The notes beneath the pieces are model-generated. The model was not told the origin of the DNA. It searched no databases and worked only from the letters and a program-made list of their open reading frames with translations. From a virus: DNA of 41,098 nucleotides. The position numbers were made by a program, and so were the translations under genes. Shown here piece by piece: positions 18,525-27,422 of this stretch; within the stretch, counting starts at the first letter, position 1; the number at the start of each line of letters is the position of its first letter. Where the stretch lies: positions 1 to 41,098 of IMG/VR virus record IMGVR_UViG_3300035190_000306, one strand, 5' to 3'.

Positions 18525-19709
18525 CTATGAAGGTTGTTCAAAGATAATATCCTCTTTAATAATTCTTGAAGAATATTTATCTACAATTTCATAAGCATAA
18601 CCAGCTCTGTTAGTACCAAAATTTGTCATAATCCATTTAGAAGAACCATACATAGAAAGTATGTTTTTATATCTGAATATTTCAGAGTTCTCTTCATTAG
18701 CCTGATGTAAATCTCCTTTAACTACATGAATATTAGGAGTTTGTATTCTATGTTGATGGATATAGGTATTTATGTATTTTTCAGTTTTCTCATTTAATCT
18801 TAATGGAAAACCAAATTTCATATCTTTATCATCTTTACCATGTGTATAAATAAAAGTATGTTGGCCATATTGAATATAGTCTATAAACTTTTTAATTATA
18901 TTACATTGAATATCAGGATACTTGCAATTAAGGTATATTTCTACTAATCTATTAGCAGCATACCCAAAATTTCCACTATGATTATCATTGGTACAAGCTA
19001 TAAAATTAATTCTAGTAGCTACATTCATGTGTACTATACTATCAAATAACTCTTTATGAGCTTCAAAGTAAGTATCTAATTGTTGGTTATTATTTAGATT
19101 TTGAGGTAAAGCATGTCCACCTCTTGTAGTTTGTGCATTATAACCATCTAAACAATCTCCTAAATCTATAATATACAAAGCATCAAATGTACCATGTAAT
19201 TTATGTTGTTCATGAATAATTTCTAAAACATGGAATAATCTTTCTTTGAATACTTCAGCATTATACTCATTTAAGTATAGGGAATCTGAAGATGTTTTAG
19301 CACCTACATGTTTATCTGAAGTATAGATAAAAAGAGCTTTCCTATTATCTTTCTCTTTAACATCTATTTTAATAGGTTGAATAACATCTTTAAATGATGC
19401 TCTAATAGATTCTAATTGCTCTTCTAATGGTATACTACCACTATCAGGTTTAAAGTCAACAGACCATCTTAAATCACCTCCTGACATACTTTGCCAAGAT
19501 TTAGTTTTAATTACCTGACTTTCTTTAACACCTATTGTTTCTAAATGTTCTTTATAAGAACTTTGAATTTTTAAATCTTGCCTAACTACTTTTAATGCTT
19601 CTGTAACAATCTCTTCTGAACAATTTAATTTTTTGGAAAGTTTAGCTTTTGAGGTTTTTAACATTCCTGTGTACTTGTGAAAGTACTCTATTGCTTGTTT
19701 TAAATCCAT
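18525..19709 (-). CDS. Helix-turn-helix / calcineurin-like metallophosphoesterase fusion
   Basis: A 394-residue protein with two parts. Residues 18-47 (AKLSKKLNCSEEIVTEALK within them) look like a helix-turn-helix. From about residue 125 the metallophosphoesterase motifs follow in order: SDKHVG (131-136, D-x-H), GDCLDG (184-189, GDxxD), NDNHSG (241-246, the GNHD block), THGKD (289-293) and GDLHQ (332-336) where GHxH is usual. The metal ligands are therefore present, with Asp in place of the first His of the last motif. The family hydrolyses phosphodi- or monoesters using two metal ions, often Mn. The HTH suggests nucleic-acid binding. It joins the upstream gene by TAATG and sits among fibre genes. 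The substrate is unknown: DNA processing or destruction of a host nucleotide signal are both possible. Confidence 0.88.
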   Translation of the reverse strand: MDLKQAIEYFHKYTGMLKTSKAKLSKKLNCSEEIVTEALKVVRQDLKIQSSYKEHLETIGVKESQVIKTKSWQSMSGGDLRWSVDFKPDSGSIPLEEQLESIRASFKDVIQPIKIDVKEKDNRKALFIYTSDKHVGAKTSSDSLYLNEYNAEVFKERLFHVLEIIHEQHKLHGTFDALYIIDLGDCLDGYNAQTTRGGHALPQNLNNNQQLDTYFEAHKELFDSIVHMNVATRINFIACTNDNHSGNFGYAANRLVEIYLNCKYPDIQCNIIKKFIDYIQYGQHTFIYTHGKDDKDMKFGFPLRLNEKTEKYINTYIHQHRIQTPNIHVVKGDLHQANEENSEIFRYKNILSMYGSSKWIMTNFGTNRAGYAYEIVDKYSSRIIKEDIIFEQPS

Positions 19710-20287
19710 TAACAGGTTGGTTGAAGTTCATAAACTTGGTTAACTAAATGACAAATTTCTGTAGTTGTCAAACAGTTCCACAAATTTACTAAAATATTTG
19801 GATTATCCTCTAAGTTAGTTAAAGTACCTATAGTAGTAGTTAAAGAGCTTGTAAATGTAGTAGTTTCATTGAAATCTACAGATATTTTATAAGAATAGAT
19901 ATATAGTACTCCACCATTAATATAACCTAAATATACACCAGAAGCATTTAGCTGATCTCTAAGGTTAATTAATATTGCAGAAGCAGTTTCTATACCTGTA
20001 TAGCTAAAAGTATCTGAGCCTATATCTAAATCAATTGTAACACTATTTAAATTACCTCTTGTAATGCTTAAAGAGTATAAATAAGTTAAATCTGTTAAAT
20101 AAGGTTTATAACAACTAAGTATACTTTTAACTTCATTAAATAAGATAAGTTTAGATTGCAAGCATTCACAATTAGAACCTGTAGATACTTTTATATTAAA
20201 TTCTTCTAAAAGATCATTAAGTATCTGACTTATCTTATTATAATGTGTGTTTCTACATTCTAATATCATACTAATAACATATTTCAT
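19709..20287 (-). CDS. Unknown, beta-rich protein next to a fibre gene
   Basis: A 192-residue protein beginning [19 protein letters not shown]. The first third is helical with Cys-containing [14 protein letters not shown], while the rest alternates beta-prone Thr/Ser/Tyr stretches ([33 protein letters not shown]). Seven cysteines, two near the end ([15 protein letters not shown]), again fit the Cys-rich style of this late region. It overlaps the upstream YadA-like fibre gene by 17 bases and is joined to the HTH-phosphoesterase gene by TAATG. No family is recognised. A virion or fibre-assembly role is inferred from position only. Confidence 0.75.
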   Translation of the reverse strand: MKYVISMILECRNTHYNKISQILNDLLEEFNIKVSTGSNCECLQSKLILFNEVKSILSCYKPYLTDLTYLYSLSITRGNLNSVTIDLDIGSDTFSYTGIETASAILINLRDQLNASGVYLGYINGGVLYIYSYKISVDFNETTTFTSSLTTTIGTLTNLEDNPNILVNLWNCLTTTEICHLVNQVYELQPTC

Positions 20288-22319
20288 TAAAATCTAATAC
20301 ACAATGCCAGTCAATAGTTTTACTAGCTTGACCTTGTACTTCTATTTTTAAACAATCGTTAGTATTATCAGCAGTTATAAATATATCCCAAGCATCTGTA
20401 CTAGTAGTTCCATTTATATTATGTCTAATAACATATACTGATGTATTATCTGGGGCTACTCCAAAATTTGCACTTGGAGTAATAGTATAAGTAGAACCTA
20501 CATAATCTGCAACAATCCTAGACTGCCCAGCTCCTGTACCTGAAACTATGGTAACTATAGCTCCATTATAATAATCATTTGTGGCAGGTGCAGAAGCTGA
20601 TAGTACAAGAGTACTTACAGAACCTGATTGTGCAGTACCAGTTAAATGGGCATTAGGAATTAACCTTGTAGGAGAGGTAAATACAATGTTAGATAATTCT
20701 TCATCTACAAGAACTAAAGATGTAGTACCTGATATATTTTTAATAGTACCACTAAATTCAAAAGATTTAGAATCTCCTACAGAACCTGAACCACCTGCTG
20801 TTTGTATTCCAGTAAGTGTGCCTTTAAATTGTACTATAGAATTGGCTTGTATATCTAAAGTTTCAGAAACACCATCTACAAATAATTCAGTTAAAGTAGC
20901 ATTAGTAGTTTGTTTCCTTGCAAAAGCTATAACTTTTTGATTAGCTGTAGCTGATGTTCCACCTATATTACCTGCTGAAGTAGCTGTAGAACCATATATT
21001 TTAGCAGCAGAGTTTTTACCTGTAGCAAATGAATATTGCCCAGAAGCTGTATTATTAAATCCAAGAGCTATAGCATAATCATCAGAAGCAGTACAAGTAT
21101 CTCCTATTGCAAGAGTTTTTACTGCTGCTGAAGTATTATTATTACCTATTGCAATTGCAGCTCCTCCAGTAACACTATTACTTAAACCTAATGCTATATT
21201 ATAATTACTTCCTACTGCGTTACCAGAACCTGATACTAATGTGTAATTACCTGAAACAGTATTACCATCTCCCAAATCTGTAGCCCAATCTCCACCTACT
21301 GTAGAAGTAGTACCAATTTTTTGTGCTGAACCTGTTCCAGAAGCTCCTGATTCCCAAATAATTTCTAATAAAGATTGCATTTGAGATACTGTTAAATCCA
21401 ATGGATCTGCTGAAGAACCTGTATTATTACCTTTAACAGTAAAAGCAGCCATTTGAGCTAACTTAGGATTGGTAATATTATTGTTAGTTATATCAGCAGT
21501 TACTAATGGAGCAAATACTAATTGATTAGCAGCATTTCTTTTAAATAATGTGCTAGCTGAAGATGCTGCTACAGCAGTAACATTAGCTGTTGCATTAGTA
21601 GCATTAGCAAGTACTGTTAATGCTGGAGTTTGTTCTATATTAGATAGTAATACCTGATTAGCATAAAGCTGTCCTGTTAGTAAAGTACCTATCCAAGCAG
21701 AGCCTGTATAATAAGCATATACCATTAGATTACCTACTAAGGCTTGTTGAGTTGATATTGTATTACCAAATAAAGTAATAGTATTTACACCTGTAGTTAC
21801 AGTAGCTTTATAATCTATGATAAATTCATCTCCTGCTATCCCACCTGATGCTGTAAAAGCATAAGAAGCTGCTAATGTTGGAGAACCTATTAATCTTTGT
21901 ATAACTTTGTTAGTTCTTGGTACTAAAGTTATAGTTCCACCAGCAGCTAATAAAGTTGTAGTTTCTACACCATTATATTGATCTCCAGAATCTTGAGAAT
22001 CCTGGAATATATCTACATTCCATTGAGCATTCTGATAGTAGCAATCTATAGTACAACTTGTTAAAGCCATCTCTTGTGTAAGAGTTACAGCAGAACCAAA
22101 GTTAAACACTACAGAGCCACCATTATAGGTTGCTATAGCTTTGTATTTAAATCTATAAAATAATCCTTCTTCAGGGGTTCCTGAAGGTTGTATTACATAA
22201 TTAGATGTAATTGTAGCAGTACCTAATACTACATATAATGCAGCAGGATCTGATACTAATATAGTATCTGTAGTTCCTGATGTTAAAGTTAAAGGGGTTA
22301 TTATTTCTACAGATGCCAT
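20271..22319 (-). CDS. Tail fibre with YadA-like head repeats
   Basis: A 682-residue fibre-like protein. Residues 1-240 form two beta-rich units with similar wording ([15 protein letters not shown] and [17 protein letters not shown]), perhaps a duplicated domain. Residues 350-440 contain 14-residue-type repeats such as [30 protein letters not shown] and [16 protein letters not shown], matching the left-handed beta-roll of trimeric autotransporter adhesin heads (YadA). The remaining C-terminal part is beta-rich and ends in [14 protein letters not shown]. The repeats imply a trimeric shaft; the distal domain may bind the host surface. CpG is absent across large parts of the gene (none in 21361-21960). 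It is joined to the collagen-like gene by TAATG. Confidence 0.83.
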   Translation of the reverse strand: MASVEIITPLTLTSGTTDTILVSDPAALYVVLGTATITSNYVIQPSGTPEEGLFYRFKYKAIATYNGGSVVFNFGSAVTLTQEMALTSCTIDCYYQNAQWNVDIFQDSQDSGDQYNGVETTTLLAAGGTITLVPRTNKVIQRLIGSPTLAASYAFTASGGIAGDEFIIDYKATVTTGVNTITLFGNTISTQQALVGNLMVYAYYTGSAWIGTLLTGQLYANQVLLSNIEQTPALTVLANATNATANVTAVAASSASTLFKRNAANQLVFAPLVTADITNNNITNPKLAQMAAFTVKGNNTGSSADPLDLTVSQMQSLLEIIWESGASGTGSAQKIGTTSTVGGDWATDLGDGNTVSGNYTLVSGSGNAVGSNYNIALGLSNSVTGGAAIAIGNNNTSAAVKTLAIGDTCTASDDYAIALGFNNTASGQYSFATGKNSAAKIYGSTATSAGNIGGTSATANQKVIAFARKQTTNATLTELFVDGVSETLDIQANSIVQFKGTLTGIQTAGGSGSVGDSKSFEFSGTIKNISGTTSLVLVDEELSNIVFTSPTRLIPNAHLTGTAQSGSVSTLVLSASAPATNDYYNGAIVTIVSGTGAGQSRIVADYVGSTYTITPSANFGVAPDNTSVYVIRHNINGTTSTDAWDIFITADNTNDCLKIEVQGQASKTIDWHCVLDFNEICY

Positions 22320-22918
22320 TATACAATTACTTTTTTAGATTCAATTCTTAAATAATCCATGCTACAGTTATTAGATTGTGCTGTAGATTGTATAGAACCA
22401 AAGATATAAAAATCTGAAGTTAAATTTGAAGGAGAAGTAAAAGTTACTGATGGAAATACTGGAGCTTGCCCAGAAAATGAAGATGATGAAGTTAATCCAC
22501 CATACAAAGTTATTTCTCCTTCTACTTTAAATGTATTTACAGATAATCTTGAAAGTTCTATTTTAGCTTTTACTCTATAATTTTTAGAGTTTACTGTTAG
22601 TGAGCATAGAGTATTAGCTCCTGCTACTACAGCAGTAGTATTTTGTTTTAACCTAAATACAGTAGTATCTGCTGTTGGGCCTCCTGTAAACCAAGCAGTT
22701 ATACTTAATGTATCTTGATTATTAGACAAAAGTTGATTAATAGCAGCTATTAATTGAGATTGCATTACAGTCTCTGTAGTAGCTGTATGAGTAGTTACTG
22801 AAGTAGTATTAACTACTATTATACTTGAAGATGAACCTGAAGGGCCTTGTGGGCCTACTTGTTGTTCTAATACTATTTGATCACAACCACAGTTGCCACC
22901 ACATCCATTTGCACACAT
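22319..22918 (-). CDS. Collagen-like appendage protein with Cys-rich N-terminus
   Basis: A 199-residue protein. The N-terminus [14 protein letters not shown] holds four cysteines in 12 residues, followed by a very short collagen-like piece ([12 protein letters not shown]) and then a beta-sandwich-like domain of about 160 residues ([31 protein letters not shown]) of the sort found in trimeric fibre tips. The upstream Cys-rich gene ends in the same style, so the two may be linked by disulphides or by a shared metal. TAATG junctions join it on both sides. It is probably a short fibre or base-of-fibre protein; this is inferred from composition. Confidence 0.78.
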   Translation of the reverse strand: MCANGCGGNCGCDQIVLEQQVGPQGPSGSSSSIIVVNTTSVTTHTATTETVMQSQLIAAINQLLSNNQDTLSITAWFTGGPTADTTVFRLKQNTTAVVAGANTLCSLTVNSKNYRVKAKIELSRLSVNTFKVEGEITLYGGLTSSSSFSGQAPVFPSVTFTSPSNLTSDFYIFGSIQSTAQSNNCSMDYLRIESKKVIV

Positions 22919-23553
22919 TAGCAGTTACAGTTTTTAAAATCACAATATTTTTGAGCTTTAGCTAAAAGTTGGTCAGCTAATGTAAAATCCCATTGGCTTA
23001 CAGCAGAAGTTATACCATAATCAAGGTATACTTTCATCATCATGTAGTTTTTAAGGTCTTTACAACCACAACCACCACATCTAATTATATCTAAATAAGA
23101 AGATAGTTTTTTATCTACACAACATTTAGTTTGACATGTAGAATAAAAACACCCTGTTGAGGTATAATATGTAGAAGTAGCAGAATCAAATAATTGGTAT
23201 ATATATTCATATTTACCATCAGGAAACTTTCCAGTTAATGAAAAATCTGAAGTTTCTACTTCTGCTATAAGAAATTCATAGTTTAGATAATAAGCATTAG
23301 GAGTAGCTGTACCAGATACTTGTGCTTTAACATCTAAAGTATAATAAGTAGTTTGATTAGGAAATTTAAGTTTAAATGTAACTGTATCTAAGCTTGAAGC
23401 AAAATCTGTCCTATTAACATTAGGATTACCTGCTCCAGTTATATTCCACCCATAAGGGTTATCTGTAACATGATATAATCCTCTTACATCTGTAATTACC
23501 ATTTTAGTACAATGGTCTGAGATACAAATACCTACTTTGGGTTTTAATGCCAT
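22918..23553 (-). CDS. Cys-rich structural protein of unknown function
   Basis: A 211-residue protein. Residues 1-120 are beta-rich (LKFPNQTTYYTLDVKAQV, YLNYEFLIAEVE). The C-terminal part holds a dense set of cysteines: GCFYSTCQTKCCVD, IRCGGCGCKD and YCDFKNCNC at the very end, about twelve in 85 residues, interrupted by a helix (LADQLLAKAQKY). Spacing of the CxxC and CxC pairs would suit zinc or iron binding or disulphide cross-links. It lies just after a strong terminator and is coupled by TAATG to the collagen-like gene. A virion protein is likely by context; the Cys-rich domain is not one I can name. Confidence 0.75.
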   Translation of the reverse strand: MALKPKVGICISDHCTKMVITDVRGLYHVTDNPYGWNITGAGNPNVNRTDFASSLDTVTFKLKFPNQTTYYTLDVKAQVSGTATPNAYYLNYEFLIAEVETSDFSLTGKFPDGKYEYIYQLFDSATSTYYTSTGCFYSTCQTKCCVDKKLSSYLDIIRCGGCGCKDLKNYMMMKVYLDYGITSAVSQWDFTLADQLLAKAQKYCDFKNCNC

Positions 23554-23560
23554 TTTTATA

Positions 23561-23594
23561 TTTTATTAAAAAGGGGGAGCATTACCTCCCCCTC
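23561..23594 (-). terminator. Intrinsic terminator after the 437-residue structural gene
   Basis: On the minus strand an 8-bp perfect stem (AGGGGGAG with CTCCCCCT, 23572-23593, loop GTAATG) is followed by TTTTAATAAAA. It ends the message of the upstream abundant structural gene, about 60 bases after its stop, and lies just before the next start codon. It probably lowers expression of the fibre genes relative to the capsid genes. Confidence 0.85.
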
Positions 23595-23651
23595 ATTAAA
23601 ACAAACAATTAAACAATTAATAAACAACTTATTATGAGAAGAGAAAACTCA

Positions 23652-24965
23652 TTACAAATTACCTAATTGAGGTTGTAGAGCTGGATTTTGTGATGCAAAA
23701 GCATCTAGTACATCTACAAATGATGTTGGTACACCAGTATAGTTAGTATCAAAAGTGTTTGCCACATTACCATCTAAAGCACAAGCTATTAGGTCATTAC
23801 CTACAAAAGGTTGAGTTGTAATACTGTAATTAAACCTTCTCCAGCTTAAATTTAGTGTAGCATAATCTTGATTAGTTACAGCAGTAAAGTAAGGTAGGTA
23901 AGGAGGGAACTCAGTATAGTTATGTAACAAACCTTTAGCTCTAAAGTAAGTAACTTGAGATTCTATAATTTGCTCATAATTACCATTACCTCTATAAGGT
24001 TTAACTTGAAGAGAAGTAGGAGTTACTGTATTAGCAATACCTACATCCATCATGTTTACACTATAAGGTCTTGAATCAAGAACCCAAGGTTGTTGAATAC
24101 CTGTAATCTTGATACCAAAATCACCAGCATTGATAGTTGCTGCTACACCTACTGACATAGCTGCTGCTAATATAGTAGTAGTTGCAGTTTGATAAGGTAC
24201 TGCAAGTGTTATAGTATTTGCAGTAGTATCTACAGCACTTACTAAGTAAAGAGGAGCTACACCACCTGTTACAGGGGCAGCAGTCCTTAGATAATCACCT
24301 ACTGCAATGTTAGTAGGATCACCGCCTGTAGGATCATAAGATACTACTTTTGAACCACGAGTAAATGTGTATGAAGTTGGCGCACCTGTTATTGCAATTG
24401 AAGCTGCACTAGAAACTAATTCTGCATAATAAGGGCGTTTAGTATAAGTAGCTATTTGAGCAGCTAGTTTAGCATAAAGACCATTAGCAATTTCAGCTTC
24501 TGTTGCTGTAGCATCAGATTCATAAGATACAAATGAAGCAGGATATAGAGGGGCATATTGGCCCATCATTTCCCTAACAGAAATATCTATGATGTAGTTA
24601 TTAGAGTTAATAACCTCAAAAGCTCCTACACCAGTTACAGCATTGTAACCTATATAAGAGATTTGTTGAACAGTACCTTGAAAAGGGAACCCTGTATAAG
24701 ATACAATGTCTCCAAGTGCAATAGGTTCTGTTTGAATTAACCTTTCAACACCTTGTATTGTTGCTTTTTGCACAAGTACAATTTGGTCTACTTGGGTTAC
24801 TGTGGTAGTGTCTAATATTACCCCACCTGCATCAGTAACAAGTAATTCACCATCTGCAAGGATACCTGTAGATACTAAAGTACCTGCTGTAGCACCTGCT
24901 GAACGGGGAATATCTGCACCTACTTGTACAAAAAGAGTATTATTTAATTGTGATTTTGCTTCCAT
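23652..24965 (-). CDS. Abundant structural protein (head or tail shell candidate)
   Basis: A 437-residue, Ala/Thr/Val-rich protein beginning MEAKSQLNNTLFVQVGADIP, which reads as a beta-barrel-rich structural protein (ITGIQQPWVLDSRPYS, GAFEVINSNNYIID). No membrane or signal segment is visible. Three signs suggest it is abundant: a strong terminator follows it, its Arg codons include CGN (unlike most neighbours, where AGA dominates), and it sits in the operon behind the capsid gene. I do not recognise the family. Candidates are an auxiliary capsid protein, a head fibre or a tail shell protein. A second capsid-forming subunit is less likely, since the gene next to the scaffold fits the capsid protein better. 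Confidence 0.8.
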   Translation of the reverse strand: MEAKSQLNNTLFVQVGADIPRSAGATAGTLVSTGILADGELLVTDAGGVILDTTTVTQVDQIVLVQKATIQGVERLIQTEPIALGDIVSYTGFPFQGTVQQISYIGYNAVTGVGAFEVINSNNYIIDISVREMMGQYAPLYPASFVSYESDATATEAEIANGLYAKLAAQIATYTKRPYYAELVSSAASIAITGAPTSYTFTRGSKVVSYDPTGGDPTNIAVGDYLRTAAPVTGGVAPLYLVSAVDTTANTITLAVPYQTATTTILAAAMSVGVAATINAGDFGIKITGIQQPWVLDSRPYSVNMMDVGIANTVTPTSLQVKPYRGNGNYEQIIESQVTYFRAKGLLHNYTEFPPYLPYFTAVTNQDYATLNLSWRRFNYSITTQPFVGNDLIACALDGNVANTFDTNYTGVPTSFVDVLDAFASQNPALQPQLGNL

Positions 24966-24994
24966 TTTTTATATCGTTAGCTATAATTTATTTA

Positions 24995-25402
24995 TTAAGT
25001 TAATTGAATTAAGTCGTAATCTACTACTACTTTAAGTTTATCTGCTGCATTAGCTGTAATAGCTACAGTAAATAAAGCTTCTACTGCTTTACCAATACAA
25101 GCTGTACCAGCAATAGCATTAATAGCTGAAGGTTCTGATGTATCAAAAGCTGCACCAGCAGCATTAAGTACACCATTAGCAGAGTTTACACCTGCAAAGG
25201 TTACTAATACTGTAGTATCTCCTACATAGCGGAAATTTAAAGCTGAAGCTGAACCAGCTATTTGAGTACCTGTTTTGTATAAGTTAATACTATTAACTCT
25301 TACAATAAATCCTGAATCCCTTGGTGCTGACACTACAGTAAGTGGTGTAGCATCCATAGCATCTAATTGGGCTTTGTTAAAAACACGAGTTACTTTTGGC
25401 AT
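24995..25402 (-). CDS. Putative head decoration protein
   Basis: A 135-residue, Ala/Val-rich beta-type protein (MPKVTRVFNKAQLDAMD) ending LKVVVDYDLIQL. It has the size and composition of small capsid decoration or auxiliary proteins: Gly/Ala loops (GVNSANGVLNAAGAAF) between beta strands (INLYKTGTQI, TTVLVTFAG). It lies between a connector-like gene and the abundant 437-residue gene, 29 bases before the latter. There is no cysteine cluster and only one Cys in all. A decoration role is inferred from size, composition and position. Confidence 0.72.
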   Translation of the reverse strand: MPKVTRVFNKAQLDAMDATPLTVVSAPRDSGFIVRVNSINLYKTGTQIAGSASALNFRYVGDTTVLVTFAGVNSANGVLNAAGAAFDTSEPSAINAIAGTACIGKAVEALFTVAITANAADKLKVVVDYDLIQLT

Positions 25403-25462
25403 TTTTCTATAATATTTATAATTAATTTAGACTTTATACTTTATAATTAAAGTAAAAGTTAC

Positions 25463-26290
25463 TTAACTAACATTCTGCTGATTTATAGTATCTTGGTTAG
25501 GTTGTACTAAAGCATCTTTAAGCATTCCAACAGCAATCTCTATAATAGTTTGATGTGTAAAATCATCTAGTTCACAATGCCTTTGATTAGCTAGATTTTG
25601 TTGATCTACTACTATTTCTCTTGGTATTTTATAATACCTAACAAAGTAATTAGTTACATTAAAAGTACCATCAGTAACTAGCTCATGCCTTTTAGCAGTT
25701 TGTGTAGTTAGATAGTCATAACCATTATCTATTGTAGGATTATATGTAGGATTTGTAGTAGGGTTTAATTGATTCACAAATGATGAATCATAGCCTGACT
25801 GTACTCTTGAATAGAATAACCTGTTTATTTCAGCAGAATAAGAATTATAAAAAGGTACTTTGTAATAATTACCTGTATAGGCATCTTCTGTTCTAGAAAG
25901 TTGGTCATGCCTTATAGCTCTTATTGTAGGTTGTATAGGTTTGCCTGTAATGCAATTTATTTTATCAATTAAAGCATACTCATACATGTTAAACCAATAG
26001 TCCTTGGGAAGGTCAAAGAAAGTTCCATTTGGAACATTTTCTATAGTTGGGGAGGAAGGAAGGACATTTTGTGTAGCTAAAAGCTGAGACATTCCTTCAC
26101 CTCTTAATTCAGTTTCTTCCAGACCTTCTCCAAGGTTATTAGTTTTTTCATTCAATCTTGACATTACAAAATAGAGTTGAGCATTGCTAAGTATCCTAGA
26201 CATAACTGGATCTTGAATACCTGGCGCACCAGCAGAGTCTAATTTCTCATACTGAATTTTAACCTGCAATGCCATCTCATTTGCTGTCAT
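25463..26290 (-). CDS. Head-tail connector / ring-like protein
   Basis: A 275-residue protein (MTANEMALQVKIQYEKLDS). The N-terminal helices contain an Asn/Gln-rich stretch (MSRILSNAQLYFVMSRLNEK), the middle is FFDLPKDYWFNMYEYALI, typical of connector proteins in which a LPxDY-like turn precedes a beta core, and the end is a helix (HQTIIEIAVGMLKDALVQ) followed by Asn/Gln. Tail-adaptor proteins of podoviruses and of Bacteroidetes phages share this plan. The gene is joined to the upstream 346-residue gene by TAATG. It is likely the first ring or adaptor below the portal, but the exact position in the tail is unknown. Confidence 0.75.
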   Translation of the reverse strand: MTANEMALQVKIQYEKLDSAGAPGIQDPVMSRILSNAQLYFVMSRLNEKTNNLGEGLEETELRGEGMSQLLATQNVLPSSPTIENVPNGTFFDLPKDYWFNMYEYALIDKINCITGKPIQPTIRAIRHDQLSRTEDAYTGNYYKVPFYNSYSAEINRLFYSRVQSGYDSSFVNQLNPTTNPTYNPTIDNGYDYLTTQTAKRHELVTDGTFNVTNYFVRYYKIPREIVVDQQNLANQRHCELDDFTHQTIIEIAVGMLKDALVQPNQDTINQQNVS

Positions 26291-27330
26291 TATTCTTTGG
26301 TAGCTTTATTTTTCTTAATATTTAAACCTTTAGCTTTATTGAACTGATATAAAATCCTTGCTTCAAAATCAGCATCTTTTTGTACTTTTTCAATTACTTC
26401 AAAGATATTGCCTATGATTTCTCCACCTGAAGTTTCATACCTTTCTCCACGTTTAGTAATATCTTCACCATTTTTAGCAGCAAAGAATATAGCCAATCTT
26501 ATATCTTTGTTATTTTCCTTAACCAATTCTAAGAATTGTTTAGGAGTATCCATACAAAGAGTTTTTACAGATTTCTCTAAATGTGCTAGTTCAGCATTAT
26601 AACTTAAACGGCTATTTGGATCTAGGGTTATAAGAATTTCCAGCAATCTATCTTTCTTATTTGTATCTGCTAATAGAGTGTTTAGTTCTCCAAAAGCCTT
26701 AAATTGAAGTTCCATTGCATCCATTTTAGCATCAGCTTGTTGTTGCTCATCTTCAAGATAAAATCTGTAGGTTTGAAGAGCATCTCTTTGCTCATAAGAA
26801 TGTGCAATCTCATCTTGAGAAATATATAGAATCCTGTAATGTAGGTTATCTATAATGTTAGCTAAATCTAATATTTTAGGTTTTTCATCTAGGTATACAA
26901 TCTCTTGAGATTTATTAGAGCTATCTGTAGATGTTGAAGCCCAACCATCCCACCAGTTCCTATTTGTTAATCTAGTATCTAGGTTAACACCTAATTTCAT
27001 TGAGAACCATTCTAGTTCTGACATTTCTCCATCAGGAGTTTTAAATTTAGCTGTAGATAAGATTTGAGGATATTGACCTTCAGAACCTAATCTTGAACCT
27101 CTACCACATTTTCTTAGCATATAACCACGCAAAGCTCTTGGTAGGTTAGCCATAGAAGAAGGAATTACAATTCTACCATCTCCTTTAGGATCTTTTCTTT
27201 GTACTGAGTTATCTGACCAAGTACTTAGAACATTATCTGTTCTTGATTTAACAATTATCTTTTTTGTGGGTAAAAAGTTAACAAACCCTTTTTCATCTAC
27301 TTCTCTAAGATGTTTAAACAAATCTTCCAT
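26290..27330 (-). CDS. Unknown protein first in the operon after the capsid gene
   Basis: A 346-residue protein (MEDLFKHLREVDEKGF) with a basic beta-type N-terminal third (KKIIVKSRTDNVLSTW, LPRALRGYMLRKCGRGSR), a long central helical part (QRDALQTYRFYLEDEQQQADAKM would form a coiled coil near 185-215), and a Lys-rich tail (LNIKKNKATKE). No enzyme motif is seen. It begins a transcription unit: 20 bases upstream of its start lies a TATATTTG box, and upstream of that the capsid gene terminator. In crAss-like phages the gene after the capsid protein is a conserved structural protein; the function here is not known to me. Confidence 0.78.
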   Translation of the reverse strand: MEDLFKHLREVDEKGFVNFLPTKKIIVKSRTDNVLSTWSDNSVQRKDPKGDGRIVIPSSMANLPRALRGYMLRKCGRGSRLGSEGQYPQILSTAKFKTPDGEMSELEWFSMKLGVNLDTRLTNRNWWDGWASTSTDSSNKSQEIVYLDEKPKILDLANIIDNLHYRILYISQDEIAHSYEQRDALQTYRFYLEDEQQQADAKMDAMELQFKAFGELNTLLADTNKKDRLLEILITLDPNSRLSYNAELAHLEKSVKTLCMDTPKQFLELVKENNKDIRLAIFFAAKNGEDITKRGERYETSGGEIIGNIFEVIEKVQKDADFEARILYQFNKAKGLNIKKNKATKE

Positions 27331-27349
27331 AAATTATTTTTTAGTTACA

Positions 27350-27357
27350 CAAATATA
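27350..27357 (-). promoter_or_regulatory. Bacteroidetes-type -7 promoter box (TATATTTG)
   Basis: The minus strand reads TATATTTG, matching the Bacteroidetes -7 consensus TAnnTTTG, 20 bases before the start of the 346-residue gene. The only TTTG upstream is 14 bases away and belongs to the terminator U-tract, shorter than the usual 19-21, so the -33 element is weak. It would restart transcription just after the capsid terminator. Confidence 0.5.
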
Positions 27358-27371
27358 TAAAAAATAATTGA

Positions 27372-27402
27372 CAAAAAATAAGGGGCTTTTTAGACCCCTT
27401 AT
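27372..27402 (-). terminator. Intrinsic terminator after the major capsid gene
   Basis: On the minus strand ATAAGGGG pairs perfectly with CCCCTTAT (8 bp, loop TCTAAAAAG), followed by TTTTTTG. It lies 21 bases after the capsid gene stop. A very similar U-tract is not present on the plus side, so it acts on the minus strand. Confidence 0.9.
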
Positions 27403-27422
27403 CTTTTACAATTATTAGTTTA

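Noticed and set aside
20581-20940. Plus-strand frame of 119 codons opposite the YadA-like fibre
   Set aside because: Antisense shadow of a repeat-rich gene; no promoter or independent support.
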